The notes beneath the pieces are model-generated. The model was not told the origin of the DNA and made no database searches. It saw nothing but the letters and a program-made list of their open reading frames with translations. A stretch of DNA of 64,000 nt from Pteria penguin (Eukaryota > Mollusca > Bivalvia > Pterioida > Pteriidae), in contig CM068586.1 of NCBI GenBank assembly GCA_035048485.1, positions 51,512,167-51,576,166 of the forward strand, read 5' to 3'. The position numbers and the translations under genes were made by a program. Each line of letters opens with the position of its first letter. Within the stretch, counting starts at the first letter, position 1. Below, piece by piece: positions 1 to 11,576 of this stretch.

Positions 1-523
1 AAAGACATTAGAAATCCATTTTACATTTCCAGAGAGATGTAACTAAATATCATAATCACACTATTTATCTCTGTCGATAGAAAGCTTTTGTAACGTTGCA
101 TTTCGCTTAAATGCCTTCAACCGGTGGTAAATGTGATCGTGTAAATCATATTAGATGTGAAAATGAGAAAAATTACATCCTCAGGGGCATGAGAGACAGT
201 GAACTTTAGGACTGTGACAGCCATTTGTCCTCGTGGAGTATATTTTGTGAAAGAAATAAAAAATTTGCTCTGTAATAGTGTTTGCTGTCTACTTTGTTTG
301 TTAGGTGTCTGTCCTTTTGTTCAGAGGTGGTTCTTAGTGATCTAACGCTTATTATAAGATTCAGTGTAGGTCTTGATTAACAGTGCATTTCCGTTGTGAC
401 TTCCGTCATACGATTGAAACTGTTGCCGTTATCTTTTCCTTGGTCGTCACTGAAAAGGCATTTGATATCGAAACGCTCATGTGTTGTACCAAATTGAAAT
501 ATGTATTTTATATTCTTGTAATT

Positions 524-527
<4 letters not shown>
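1..527. other. Intergenic, no gene seen
   Basis: No convincing reading frame, splice structure or repeat was recognised here. Confidence 0.4.

Positions 528-597
<70 letters not shown>
528..597. repeat. (AG)n microsatellite
   Basis: About 35 uninterrupted AG dinucleotides. Open frames across it on both strands are repeat artefacts (Arg-Glu or Leu-Ser runs). Confidence 0.97.
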
Positions 598-600
<3 letters not shown>

Positions 601-639
601 TCAAGTAGACGAGTCGCAGTACATGAATTGTAAATAGAT

Positions 640-757
640 TGAATAAAACACGCGGAATATGTCCAATGTGACTAAGAAGATCACCTTGAGATAACGAAGA
701 TTTTTATTTGGAGTTTTGGCAACTTGGATGGTGGGAACATAAAAAGATATTATCTAT

Positions 758-796
<39 letters not shown>

Positions 797-1520
797 ATGT
801 GTTTGTGTGTGTATATATATATAATATCAGAAAGTTGTTAGAAAGCTATACTAAGAACAATTTCAACGTTTCTAAACAAGCTCATCGTTTTATTTCAATA
901 TTCTACAAATGGTGTAACTAGCGCTTATAATTTACCTTACTTATCGAGTAATCTTCGTAAACAACAACACGCAAAGAAACAAATAAATGTTATGAAATAT
1001 AAACTTGTAACTAAACTTGAATAATATTGTGAACTAAATTAAAATATAAAAATATTTGTGACATCAACATGAACCAATCATGCTCTGACTGTCTGAAAGT
1101 GACCTAAGGTCTCTGATTAGAGAAGTCCCGAAGAAAAGTAAGAGAGCATGTGTTTCATGACATTTTGTTTTAAGAGGTTAGGACACCACCTTGTTAGTTA
1201 GAGTGCATCGCAAAATAATTAGGTGCATAAAGTTATAGAGAAATGCGAATTAATATCTGAACAAGATCTAAAAACTTATCAAACAACATATATAATGAGA
1301 GACTAGAAAAATAGCCATCAGATAATGGGAAATTTAATTAGAAAATCCAGATGATGATAAATGTCATTGTGTATATTGTTGGCAATAATTTTAATTTAAA
1401 CTATTTCCTTGTTAGATTTAAAGGCTTTCTCTAATTGACAATAATAAGCAAATATTGTGAAAGCTTTTGAACTTTTGTCAAGATTAAAAATGTTATAAAC
1501 TGAACACTATTTCATGATCG
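640..1520. other. Intergenic with compound microsatellite
   Basis: A compound (CT)n-(GT)n-(TA)n microsatellite lies at 762-824. The rest is AT-rich sequence with no gene recognised. Confidence 0.5.
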
Positions 1521-1526
1521 ATTGAT

Positions 1527-1702
1527 CATTTTACGTCACTCCAAGATTATTCTACGTATAAGGCAACTGCATCTGCCTGATGCATTGCATAGAAATTTCT
1601 ACCTTTGCAACGGACCAACCCGAAACAGTGAGGGATCTTTTACATGCCACGCCACAGGACCTGGGATTTTGCTGTCTATTCCGAAACATAGAACACCTGT
1701 GT
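1527..1702 (-). mobile_element. SINE family A, headless copy
   Basis: This matches the body of the tRNA-derived SINE seen in full at 42277-42540, in reverse orientation. It runs from the 3' 'TTTTACGTCACTCC' end through 'CTGCCTGATGCATTGCATA' to about the 'CACCTG' that replaces CACCGG. The tRNA-like head with Pol III boxes is absent. The two overlapping open frames across it are not genes. Confidence 0.8.
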
Positions 1703-1820
1703 TCAGACAAGAAAAACAAAACTCATCAAAGACTTCTTGACATTTTATCAGCTATTTTTGATACAAAAAGGTCATTCCACAAAAGAAGATAAAACTAATA
1801 AAAATACAATTATAAAGGAA

Positions 1821-2037
1821 CACAAACACTCTATATTACAAATTTTCGGCCTCACGACCTTAATCAAGCAATTTAAGAGATGACAAGTACAAAGCTATGT
1901 AAAATCCATGTTAACGTGTCAAAGATATAGAAGCTTCTATATCTTTGAAAAGTAAACATGGATTTTAATTAGCTTTGTATTTGTCATCTCTTAAATTTGC
2001 CCGATAAAGATCATGGGGCCGAAAATTTGCAATATAC
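1821..2037. mobile_element. Fold-back (palindromic) MITE-like element, older copy
   Basis: Left arm 'CACAAACACTCT…AAATTTTCGGCC…ATCAAGCAAT' is matched, with substitutions, by an inverted right arm ending near 2035. The centre is a perfect 26-bp palindrome at 1921-1946 around AAGCTT. The termini and the 'TTTTCGGCC…ATCAAGCAAT' blocks are shared with the perfect fold-back element at 18532-18741, so both belong to one family. No coding capacity; class not assigned. Confidence 0.8.
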
Positions 2038-2039
2038 CG

Positions 2040-3160
2040 GACTTCCCTTTAAAGGACTACTTCCACTCTTTATAACGATAATTGATTATAAATAAAGGAA
2101 AGGGAAGCTCTAAGTGTGGGTTTTGTTTGTATCATCTGTTGGTCATGAATGTTCATCTGTTTTTATATGGATACGGTGATTTAATGCACCGTATCATAGA
2201 AAATAAAGATCATGCCGTCAATCATATTCTTAATGAAGTAAAATTAATTGACAAATTATCAACGGATATTAATTTCACCATAGCACCTGATCTAACCTAG
2301 CCCAAGGGGTGCTCGTCAGAGTATGACTCCAGACTTATTACTTTCACTTCTCGTGCACCAGATCTATCTTGCACTCCATAGTATTTTGGCGTGGTAATTT
2401 CCTCTGTAGATTTCATTCAGTAGTGTTTGAGAGTTTGATCTCGTGGCTACTATTCTCATCTGTAAGCTACTGAAACATATGAATGGATATTTCGCCCAAT
2501 ACCAAACTATTTTGTTAAAACATTCTGTATTATGCCGTGGAATTCACACAATAAATAATCACACAATGTGACAAGGAACTATTTGATTATATTATATTAT
2601 ATAGGACCGTGGAGTCCTATTGAATTTATACAATAAGCTTAATACGTCAGCAGTACTGTTGTTATAAATATCATAGAAGCAAATTTTTCTATTCTGAAAT
2701 TATTTTTTTATTTTGTTTGTAAGTCTATTTGTGTGCTTGTTTTTATTTCTTTTTCTTTTTTCTTTTATTCTTTTTTTTTTGTTTGTTTGTTTGTTTTTGT
2801 TTTTCATCAGGAATATTCTGATTAACACTAGTTTGATTCAAAATGTGTATTTTGGGGAGAAAGCTAGTACTTAAGTATAAATTCGGAGTAAAACAGTCGC
2901 AAATCTTAAAGTAAGGCGAAAATGATGTACATTACTTTTTTTAAATAGCTTTGTTTCTGCGAACTAAAGTATTGCATAGATAAGCCATTTCCACAAAATG
3001 CAATTTGCATTCGCGCTGAATGGTTCAAAACCAATATTGCATCTCAGAAATAAAGTTTCTTTTGTACCCAATGTTTCCAAATTTGATTTTCTCTTTGATT
3101 CTTCTTGATTTTCTGTCACACTACGATTATTTCATTGATATGATGATAGTATCTTCTTGC
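2040..3160. other. Intergenic, no gene seen
   Basis: AT-rich sequence with a T-rich tract at about 2740-2805. A 72-codon open frame at 2082-2300 resembles nothing I recognise and has no splice or family support. Confidence 0.4.
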
Positions 3161-3162
3161 AG

Positions 3163-3340
3163 AGAAATTTTTACGTAGACAACGAAACCCCCTCCTACCC
3201 GGAAGAAATGATGGATCTTTTTCCGGTCGTGTTTACGGGCGGCCGGTTGGGACTCCAACACGATCATTTCGTTCATGAGATTGAACATTTTCGATTTAAC
3301 AATTACGACCCTGTTTCTAAAACTAAGAACATAAAAATAG
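3163..3340 (+). other. Candidate orphan exon
   Basis: The sequence opens right after a good splice acceptor ('TATCTTCTTGCAG' ending at 3162). It continues as a fairly GC-balanced open frame of about 59 codons beginning RNFYVDNETPSYPEE. The frame stays open to 3477, but the part after about 3440 lies in a dispersed repeat that recurs at 49.6-49.8 kb, so the stop is not genuine gene sequence. I see no good GT donor and recognise no protein family. It could be an exon of an unidentified gene, a pseudogene piece or chance. Confidence 0.2.
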
Positions 3341-3439
3341 ATTTATCAGAATATTTTTCGCTCATAAACTCTGTACCCAACATAATTTTTGTCGCATATA
3401 TTTTTATACCATTATGTATTTTACAATACCTTACATGTT

Positions 3440-3772
3440 TATATTTTTATGACCTCTCAATATGCGATACCTGTTGACCCTTGTTCTTTACATGGAGGAT
3501 TATTTATAAATTTTTAAATGTACGTCCTTTGATTGTTCTGCTGTTACGGTAAGTGGGAAGGTGGGCCCGTAAACCGGTTAACCACACCATTTGTTTGGCT
3601 TTTGTCAAATTAAATGACCGTCCTAAGTCGGTATCGTAATTGCACTACAATCAAATATTTTTTGTAATGTGTTATATGTGCTATTATATTATTTATATCC
3701 ATGTATTGTATAGCTCCATGGTGACTTCTGCCACATAACTGAGCCAGTAACTCCTCTTTTTTCTTGAATAGG
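3440..3772 (+). repeat. Dispersed repeat family C
   Basis: It contains the blocks 'GGTGGGCCCGTAAACCGGTT' and 'TGACCGTCCTAAGTCGGTAT'. Related copies, judged by eye, are at about 9470-9620 (+), 7885-8048 (+, diverged), 49590-49790 (-), 55640-55765 (+), 59437-59575 (-) and a fragment at 37225-37280 (-). No coding potential was recognised; element class unknown. Confidence 0.75.
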
Positions 3773-3774
3773 AT

Positions 3775-5240
3775 AAACGTTTGTGTATATAATGATGAGA
3801 TACAATTAATTATTATTCTCTCGACTGAAAAATTTTGTGCTCAGTTATTGGTTGGTAATCGCAACTATAACAAACGAAGTCGAATTCATAGTGCATATGA
3901 GATATATTTAACAAAACAAAGAAAAACGGACCTCTGAAAAACAGAGGTCGGATCAGTTGCCAAACAGGCATTCGCATTCGCATTCGCATTAAAAGTTTCG
4001 CAATTCTTTCATCAATAGTCATAATCAGTATAAAAGACAACACATCTACAAATTAAACAACGTATAAGATAATAAAAAAATTACCCCTGTAGGCTATATG
4101 CACAATTTAGTAAAATAAAAAGTATCTCTATCCAGACAATAACTTGCATAGCGTAGCTTTTAAAAAAGCTTAGGTTGCAATCGAAAAAGCATTAAATGTT
4201 CAAGATGTTGATCACAAAGTCAAATGGCTTCATGTAAATAGGAATTACTTTTTTTCTGAAATTCAAAGTTAGATCCTTTTGTAGAATATCGTAAAACTAG
4301 TATACCAATTCCAAGTCAAACTCTCAAGTTTTGTTCTTTAAATGTAGTATTTGCTGACGTGATTGTGTGTGTAATTTATCAAAGCCTTGTAAACCTTGTA
4401 AACAAAATATTCCAATTGAAGGTTACAACTATCCTCTTACATTACTTCTAAAAATTTGTGTTCCAAGGAACATGTATATTGCTTTTGAAAAATTCAAACA
4501 CCAAGGAATAATTTATTAAATGTTCACTTTGTTATTAACTACTGACCTAAAATATTTGCATCCTTGGGTTCATGCACAAGTAAAAGATGTGACACTCAAA
4601 GTGTGACAGACAGAAAAGCAATTGAATAACACACATAGTGATCTCAAAAGGAATTAGGAAGATGAAGTTTTAATGCTGTATAACTTATGATGATATGATA
4701 GAGGAAAGCATTAAAACAGTTTGGTTTAACATATGATATATCGGAGAATGTGTATAATAGATTCAATTTAAATTACGAGCTCATTTTCTATTCGTATTCT
4801 CTTTCAACTAATGGACCATCAATCTTCAAATTATCTCGTTAACTGTATTAGTTACCTTCCTAACTGGTTGTGATTGCACTTTGTACCTTTGTAGTGTCAA
4901 TAGCCCTTTATAATATCTGCTTTACTACAGATTCGATACAATTTGTATTCATACCAGGATACATGTCTTCTGTTAATGGCTTTCGATGATAATAAAACAT
5001 AATGCCGTAAGTCTTGGTCGTTAGGACAAGACATGTTAAGAAGCCTTCGTAATCATTGTGGCCGAAGGCAAGAATCTTGGGGATAATTTAGCGCGCGTGG
5101 AAAGTTTGTTAATGGCGCATGGTGTAAAAATGAAGTGTAATCAGAGTTACGGAATTACTGTTCACTTGAGAAAAAGACCCAGTGAAAATGGTGAATAACT
5201 GAGAAGAAGGTATTAAAATAAAAAAAAGGAAAATAAATGG
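3775..5240. other. Intergenic with one short dispersed repeat
   Basis: A segment of about 110 bp at 4149-4262 (starting 'GCGTAGCTTTTAAAAAAGCT') recurs with moderate divergence at 35115-35232. Nothing else was recognised. Confidence 0.55.
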
Positions 5241-5241
5241 T

Positions 5242-5482
5242 GTTACATGACTATGGCATTAACAACAATGTACCACAGTGGACATTCACAGACACCTGAA
5301 ATTCAAAGGTGAGACCAGGTGCCCGGGAGGAGTGAGCGTCTCCTGTCTGGCTAGCCACGCCCGCCGTGAATGCCCTGACATACGGACGAAACAATATGAT
5401 TCAGCACTGTATATACATGAATGTGCACAAACACTGTGTAGAAAGTGTTACAACCACATAACATCAAGAAAAAGGGTATATT
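5242..5482 (+). repeat. Dispersed repeat family D1 with conserved core
   Basis: About 240 bp, from 'GGTGTTACATGACTATGGCA' to 'AAGGGTATATTAA'. It contains the core 'CCAGGTGCCCGGGAGGAGT'. A second near full-length copy is at 29634-29872 and a reverse partial copy at 48985-49125. The 68-codon open frame inside it is not a gene. Confidence 0.8.
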
Positions 5483-5489
5483 AATATCT

Positions 5490-6813
5490 AAGTACAATAA
5501 CTTGCTCTGATAAGAGATAATTGATGGAATTCTAACAAATGCATTCTAATCATTAATGGTTAAGATCCAGTTGGACCACGAAGTCATAAACTTTTAAATC
5601 ATTTGTTTAATGGCATAACATTGTCTTTTTATTCATCCTTCCATCCTGTCTCTTTCATTCTGTGTGTGTGTGTTTCATTTCAAAATTATAACTTTGGACG
5701 CACAAATGTTCAATCGCCGTTTTACAGCTTTATATTGATATTGTATATTTCCCAGTTGCTGTAAAAGGAAAACCTTACATCAATGTTAGAGGTATAAAAT
5801 AAAGAAATGGATACTCCACTTCGTAGTATGAAAATATGGCTATGAACCTGCAGAGCGTAAACAGATTTAAAAGAAATCTCATAACTGTTGCAGTACCGAC
5901 AGTCATTTGAGATGACAATCGTTACTCAGCTGGTGTATCAATTAGATTACGAGTCTTAATACAACTTCTAATAATGTCATAGTTTTCCTTTCCTGGAATC
6001 TCTTCATCTTCGTTCTTTTCATAACACAGATTACATTGATTTCTAATTATACGTAATCTATTCTTCAAAACGTTTTGTGAAAACGATTCTAAAATATTTT
6101 CAAAATCAAGATCACATCATTCTGTTACATAATACCATTTTTATAGAAATGTTCTGGACCAATGTTTTAGCCGTGAGCATCGCAAATGAAACTGAGATAA
6201 GAAACATGTAATCACGTTCCTTATTTGTTTTTGGACTGTTTGTAGTGAATCAAAGCATCCCTATTTATAATGTTCTATCTCTAAGAACTTTTAATACATT
6301 GTTACCCTACATAATTGCACAATTAGAAGTTTTCTACTTCAATATCTATATATATATTCTATAGCATGAAATATTGATCGCAATTAACTGTCACTAACAC
6401 TTTTATCTAGTTACGTCAGAAATACTTCTCCTATAGATTATTACAGTTTTGGTCTGCGTGCAATGTAAATTTCTATTGAAAATTTTTAGAGTCATCGTGC
6501 CTTTCAGTCCTATGATATAATCTTAATAAGCAGATAAAATCTGCTCAAGCACAATACTGTTTTCCGAGTTGATTTCTCTCACTACTTTAATGAGACATTG
6601 TATGTTCAATTAGTATATATCGTTAACCAATTAGGGAAATTGCGCTACTCATGTTTGTGACATTTAACGAAATCATAGATATAAGTACAGATACACATGT
6701 ATTAATTTAGCTCAAAATGATGATGATGAGGAGGAGGAGGAGGATAAATGATAATAACAATAGTAATAATAATAATAATAATAGTAATGATGATGATGAT
6801 GATGATGATGATG

Positions 6814-6858
<45 letters not shown>

Positions 6859-7880
6859 ATACATAAAATGTTCCCAGTCTTAAAAGAAAGTTATGTCTGT
6901 TTAAAGACTCTGGACCGAGTATCCCAAGACACATTCTAATGGTAATAAGGGTTGTAAATCACTTCCAATTCTACAGATTTTCTCATTTATATGTCGGCAT
7001 CATTCTTAGATATTTGCAATTTCTCTCCTTAACATGTATTGTGTTGACAACTGATATCTAATGAACTGACAGTCATTCGCTACAGATATGTTTGTCATAA
7101 TGTTACGATGGACTCGCTCAAGACCATGCGTACACATCCTTCTGTATAAATCGGTCCAGGTATAAGCAATATCAGAAATTTTAGAATCAGTTGGAATTTA
7201 ATTGATGCATCGTTGATGTGTGGAAGTCAGATTTCGGTCATCCGAAGTCTAAATACATTTAAACAAATTCAGGTACAACTTAAAATTATCAAGAACATAA
7301 GATTTCACTTATCTGTCAGTATGGTAGTTTTATTTTAACTAGTTCGTTTCACTTAGTTACAACTGAATTAAGAGACTACATTTGAGTGAATTTAATCACA
7401 GCATGTGCGGGGGAGAATTGCCTAGAACGCATATTTCAAACACTTTCGGTGCAAATTATTCCTTCTGTGCGTTGGCTTAATGTTAATTCTCTCCATGTCG
7501 ATAAATTCTTGCGGTGATTAAGATTGCATAAGGGAATGACATTTACATCGATGTGGATAATGTAGTTATTTAGAGGTGATACGTCCATTTCATGCGACCC
7601 GAATTTAAGGAATAGCCTGAACATGCATTTAGCTTGTAAAACGATAAATATATATTAACTTTAGAATGTCACACGCGTTCAGAGTTACAAGCTATTGTGA
7701 AATCTTCATGGGACTGGGCCTCACTTACTTCACGTTTGGTTCATCTTGATGCCACTGAATACATTTGATATTAAAGTTCTACATCATGATACATTTTGTT
7801 TTATATAATTTAATGATATCTCAACCTGTATGGAAGTGCATTTTTAAATATTCAAATATGTGTAAATTCCTATGATTAAT
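5490..7880. other. Intergenic with trinucleotide repeats
   Basis: AT-rich with no gene recognised. An imperfect (GAT)/(GAG)/(AAT) trinucleotide tract spans about 6717-6860 and produces meaningless Ile/Met and Leu/Ser open frames. Confidence 0.5.
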
Positions 7881-7884
7881 TTTG

Positions 7885-8048
7885 TTGTGGTAGGGAAGGT
7901 CGTTCATCGGTTAGCCAAACCAAATGACTGATAATTGTCTGTTTCATTAACCATTTCATGTCGGTACAGAAAAGAAAATGTCTGGCGATTTGGATCCCAC
8001 AGCTGAGTCCGATGTCCTACCTGTCCCGTTCAGAGGACAGGATACTAT
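7885..8048 (+). repeat. Dispersed repeat family C, diverged copy
   Basis: Contains 'AAGGTCGTTCATCGGTTAGC', 'TCATGTCGGTACAG' and 'GAGTCCGATGTCCTACC', which line up loosely with 3540-3760. Confidence 0.45.
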
Positions 8049-8078
8049 GGAAGAGTCATGTGAAAAAAAAAAGGAATA

Positions 8079-8223
8079 ATCTCGTGCGCATGACTTAGTT
8101 AGTCGTGTGCACGAGATAGTTATATCGTGTGCACGAGATAAAAAGTCGTATGCACCACATAAAAAGTCGTGCTCACGAAATAATTATGTGCGAACTAGAT
8201 GGTTATATCGTGGGCACGACTTA
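8079..8223. repeat. Tandem array of a short palindromic motif
   Basis: Six or so units of about 22-24 bp, each built on the palindrome TCGTGTGCACGA or a decayed version, with spacers like GATAGTTATA. A single related unit (CCGTGCGCACGACTTGAT) sits beyond the next element near 9131. Confidence 0.85.
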
Positions 8224-8363
8224 ATCAGCCAATAGAAACATCTCTCACAAAATTGCTATGGCTTTTTTGCTTTATCAGAGATCTTGATGAATAAATCTCT
8301 GATTATGAAAGAGTTCCCATTGAAATTAGGAACCATGGTGCTTCAGTTACATTTCATAATTTT

Positions 8364-8832
8364 GTTGAAATCAGGGGCAGATCCAGGATTTGGAGTTAGG
8401 GTAGAGGCCAAGTCAGGCGAGAGGTCTGGGGACCACCTAGGTGCCCAACAATACCAAAGCTTCTTCTCCTAAGTTCCCCTTCTCCGGATACTCACACCAT
8501 TTGGCAATTTTGGGGCCTAAAATTTCACTTCAATTGAGCGACCTCAGTTGGTGCCAACAAAGCTTACAAACGCCCTTTTCCTTACATTACGTCCCCCACG
8601 CCATGTCTTCACCCTCCCCAAATGGAGTGCGCTTAACACCTGCGGTTTTCTTGAGTTTCCCATTCCTAACCCTTACCCCCTTTAAGAATGTTGAGGCATA
8701 ATAAAGAACTTATTATTATGATTCATTTTAAACTTAGATTGTAATTTATAAGACAATGTTAAGACTGAAATATTCATGGAATATAAAAATCAGGAGAAGT
8801 TGAGTAAATTATCACATAATGGGTCTGCCACA

Positions 8833-8931
<99 letters not shown>

Positions 8932-9117
8932 GTCTCTCTCTCTCTCTGTTTTGTTTATAATACCCATTGAGGAAGGAGGGAATTAAAGTGAAAATTTACG
9001 CCGCAAAACTGCCAAACTGTGTGAGTTTTCTTGGGAAGAGGGGAGAAAAAGATTTGGACCGGCTGGGGACTTAGACCTCTTGTCTGACGTAGCCCACATG
9101 CAACCCCTGATTTCAAC
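8364..9117. mobile_element. Candidate DNA-transposon-like element with inverted termini
   Basis: A perfect 14-bp inverted repeat (GTTGAAATCAGGGG at 8364-8377, its complement at 9104-9117) bounds about 750 bp. Weaker similarity ('GTCAGGCGAGAGGTCT' against 'GTCAGACAAGAGGTCT' in the complement) extends the arms inward. The interior holds a long (CT)n microsatellite at about 8833-8946 and no transposase. The flanking palindromic motif suggests insertion next to or into that array. Class unknown. Confidence 0.5.
8833..8946. repeat. (CT)n microsatellite
   Basis: Long, slightly interrupted CT tract; the Leu-Ser open frame across it is an artefact. Confidence 0.95.
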
Positions 9118-9469
9118 ACAATTATGGAATCCCGTGCGCACGACTTGATAAGGAAGTTCTATACTTCTGTAGGATACTGTTGAGTCACTGGTGCCACTAG
9201 AATCCAGGACCTCTCACCCAAGACGCAATGAATAGCGCTACACCTTCCCAAAATAACCTGGATTAATATAAATGCATGAATCAATATCTGTAATACGGTT
9301 TGTGTATGTAAGAATTATCTCTCACTATTGTCATATAGTGGTGGGAAACATGAACTGTCTCCCCAAGATAGTAAAAAAAAGAAAAGGAAAAATAAAGAGA
9401 AAGAAAGAAAGAAAAAAGGAAATCCCAAATATATAAAAAGAACCGAGAATACTAAACCAATTGAGTACC

Positions 9470-9620
9470 GTCTGTTACTCAATTGACCATCCTAAGTCGA
9501 TATCGCATCTGTCATGCAAGCAATAGTTTTGTTATGTCATTTCATGTATCTCATTACTTGTTACCAAGTTTTATGGTACATCTTGGAGACTTCTGCCCTA
9601 CGACTAAGTCAGATGTCTTT
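9470..9620 (+). repeat. Dispersed repeat family C copy
   Basis: Contains 'TTGACCATCCTAAGTCGATA' and, further on, 'GGAGACTTCTGCC', in the same order as 3610-3740. Confidence 0.65.
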
Positions 9621-9624
9621 TACT

Positions 9625-9884
9625 TTCGCTTTTGAAGTAAACAACGAAGTAAACGAAGGGATGATCATATCCCGTAGTCCATGGAATAAAAGGACAATAT
9701 CGTGTATAGTGTCATATTCAGACAAATGCGAACCCCAATTAAATCGAGGTGATGCCAGGTGCCCGGGAGGAGTATGCGTCCCCTGGTTGCATAAAACCTG
9801 CAACAACTTTTAAGTCGTGGAAGTAAATACATAAATATACACAGATAAGCACATGAAGGAGACAAGAACACTAATTCCAATTAT
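9625..9884 (+). repeat. Dispersed repeat family D2 with shared core
   Basis: It includes 'AACCCCAATTAAATCGAGGT' followed by the core 'CCAGGTGCCCGGGAGGAGT' at 9755-9773. Reverse copies lie at about 50745-51010 and 59170-59395. The core is shared with family D1, but the flanks differ. A SINE is inserted at its downstream side. Confidence 0.75.
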
Positions 9885-9896
9885 CCTATTCACGGT

Positions 9897-10054
9897 TGGT
9901 TGGTTGGTGTTTTACGTCGCTTTCAACAATATTTCAGTTATATCGCGACATGGAAGCTGGAGGTTACCAACCTCTTAAACATAGTGGCGCAACCCGGGAA
10001 TCGAACCCGGATCGTCGGTGCCGCAAGCCCAGCACTTAACCACTACACCAAACC
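9897..10054 (-). mobile_element. SINE family B (tRNA-derived), with TSD
   Basis: Reverse-oriented SINE with a tRNA-like head. The complement of 'GGGAATCGAACCCGG' is a Pol III box B, and the body ends 'TTTTACGTCGCTTTCAACA'. It is flanked by perfect 13-bp target-site duplications TCCTATTCACGGT at 9884-9896 and 10055-10067. Other copies are at 38061-38220 and 39126-39293. Confidence 0.9.
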
Positions 10055-10321
10055 TCCTATTCACGGTATGGAATACTGTTGAACTGAAACTGCGGTGTCG
10101 GACACGTACGAGTCAAATGAAGTGTAGTCAAAAAGTTAAGATAGTTGTATGATCAATGGCACATGTGTATATGTGGTCCTGCATTTCGTCAACTACATAA
10201 CATCAATGATTGATCACAATGTATACATTATGGAAGATCAGCATTTCCTTTCTAGAATTCAAAATTTTAAATGAAGGAACAGGTCCATTGTTTTCGTATA
10301 TTTTTTTTTAATCTGAGGACC

Positions 10322-10540
10322 TAGGTTCGATTCATCTGTGGGTTTTGGATTTTTCATCCTCATGCATCTCTATCTATCCTAACAATGAGACAGTAAAAAC
10401 CGATGTCCCGTGTCCGTTGGCACGTAAGACATCCCCCACGTTTTCGGTTTGCTTCGCAGCAAAGGACAAAATTATGAAGCAATGCACAAGACAGGTGCCG
10501 CCACCATATAAGTACTATAACCTTGAAGTGGCGTAAACAA
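10322..10540 (+). mobile_element. SINE family A, strongly diverged copy
   Basis: It keeps the order of blocks 'AATGAGACAGTAAAAACCGA', 'TGTCCCGTGTC', 'GGCACGTAAGA', 'AAGCAATGCA' and 'GTGGCGTAAA' found in the intact copies, but with many changes. It is an old insertion. Confidence 0.65.
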
Positions 10541-10544
10541 ACCA

Positions 10545-11565
10545 AACAAATTTGTTACAGTATACATAATCGTATAATCATATCAGTAATCTGTTACGAC
10601 TGAGGAAATAAATAGGAACTGCTCGAAAATTCAATGATTGATTTCGGGGTTTTTTTTCTATTTTTCTTCCTACTCGCCGTCTTGTTAAGTTATGTACTCT
10701 ACCGTACTGATAATATTGAACAACCCAGGCAACAGTAATAATGTAATTTCATCCTTGATGTATCGGCTTGATCAGTTCTCATTTCTCAAATCTATTTTGT
10801 ACATGAATACCGAGGTCAGTATCGTGTGCGTTTTGTCCGTCATTAAGCATTGCCTTTTGTAGATTCCTAATTACAACACTGGTAGACCCTTAGCCGACTC
10901 TGACCTTCACATTCTGTATAAATCTAAAAATAAAAGGGTACTCATGACATATAAAGTATTATTAGATTGATAATGTTTTTTATTTGATATCACATTGTTT
11001 AGAGCATATCATTTTCATATTCTTACAAAAAATATTAATCTTTTAGAGAATTATGTCATCCATAACATTTACTTATCTATTCTAATAATCACAAATGAAA
11101 ACATGACTGGCTGACTGGCTGGAGATGTTAACTCATGTGTGGAGTACGTAGTCCTTGGCATTATGTTTGTGTTTTAAACCCTATACGCACTAGTTGATAA
11201 TGACATGAAACTACAATGCTAAGATTTGGAAACACAAACGTTGAATGTCATGTCAATGAAGTGTCAACCACTTAGGCGATATATTCCTGACCTGTAAGTG
11301 TACATATTATGAGTGCTCTCAACAAAAGGTCAAAATATAGAACTATGCGGTGATCATTATAATATCTAGGAACAAAATGTGTTCTTGAAATACTAATGCT
11401 CCCGCGCCGGAAAGCAGATACTTTTAATGTCTTCGAAAATCATGTAAAAGGTCACAGTCAGGGTCAAGATAGCATATGGTGACGTCAAACAAATGGTATT
11501 GACTTAAAAAAAACCATATGAAATATCAGTACCATAAACATAATTATCATTAGCAAACGATTAGA
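10545..11565. other. Intergenic, no gene seen
   Basis: AT-rich sequence without recognised genes or repeats. Confidence 0.4.
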
Positions 11566-11576
11566 CTGACAGACAA

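Noticed and set aside
3341..3477. C-terminal transmembrane protein following the 3163 exon
   Set aside because: From about 3440 the sequence is a dispersed repeat found again in reverse near 49.7 kb; the hydrophobic end is AT-rich repeat sequence.
5278..5484. Cysteine-rich 68-residue protein
   Set aside because: Lies wholly inside the D1 repeat; the frame is not kept in the other copy.
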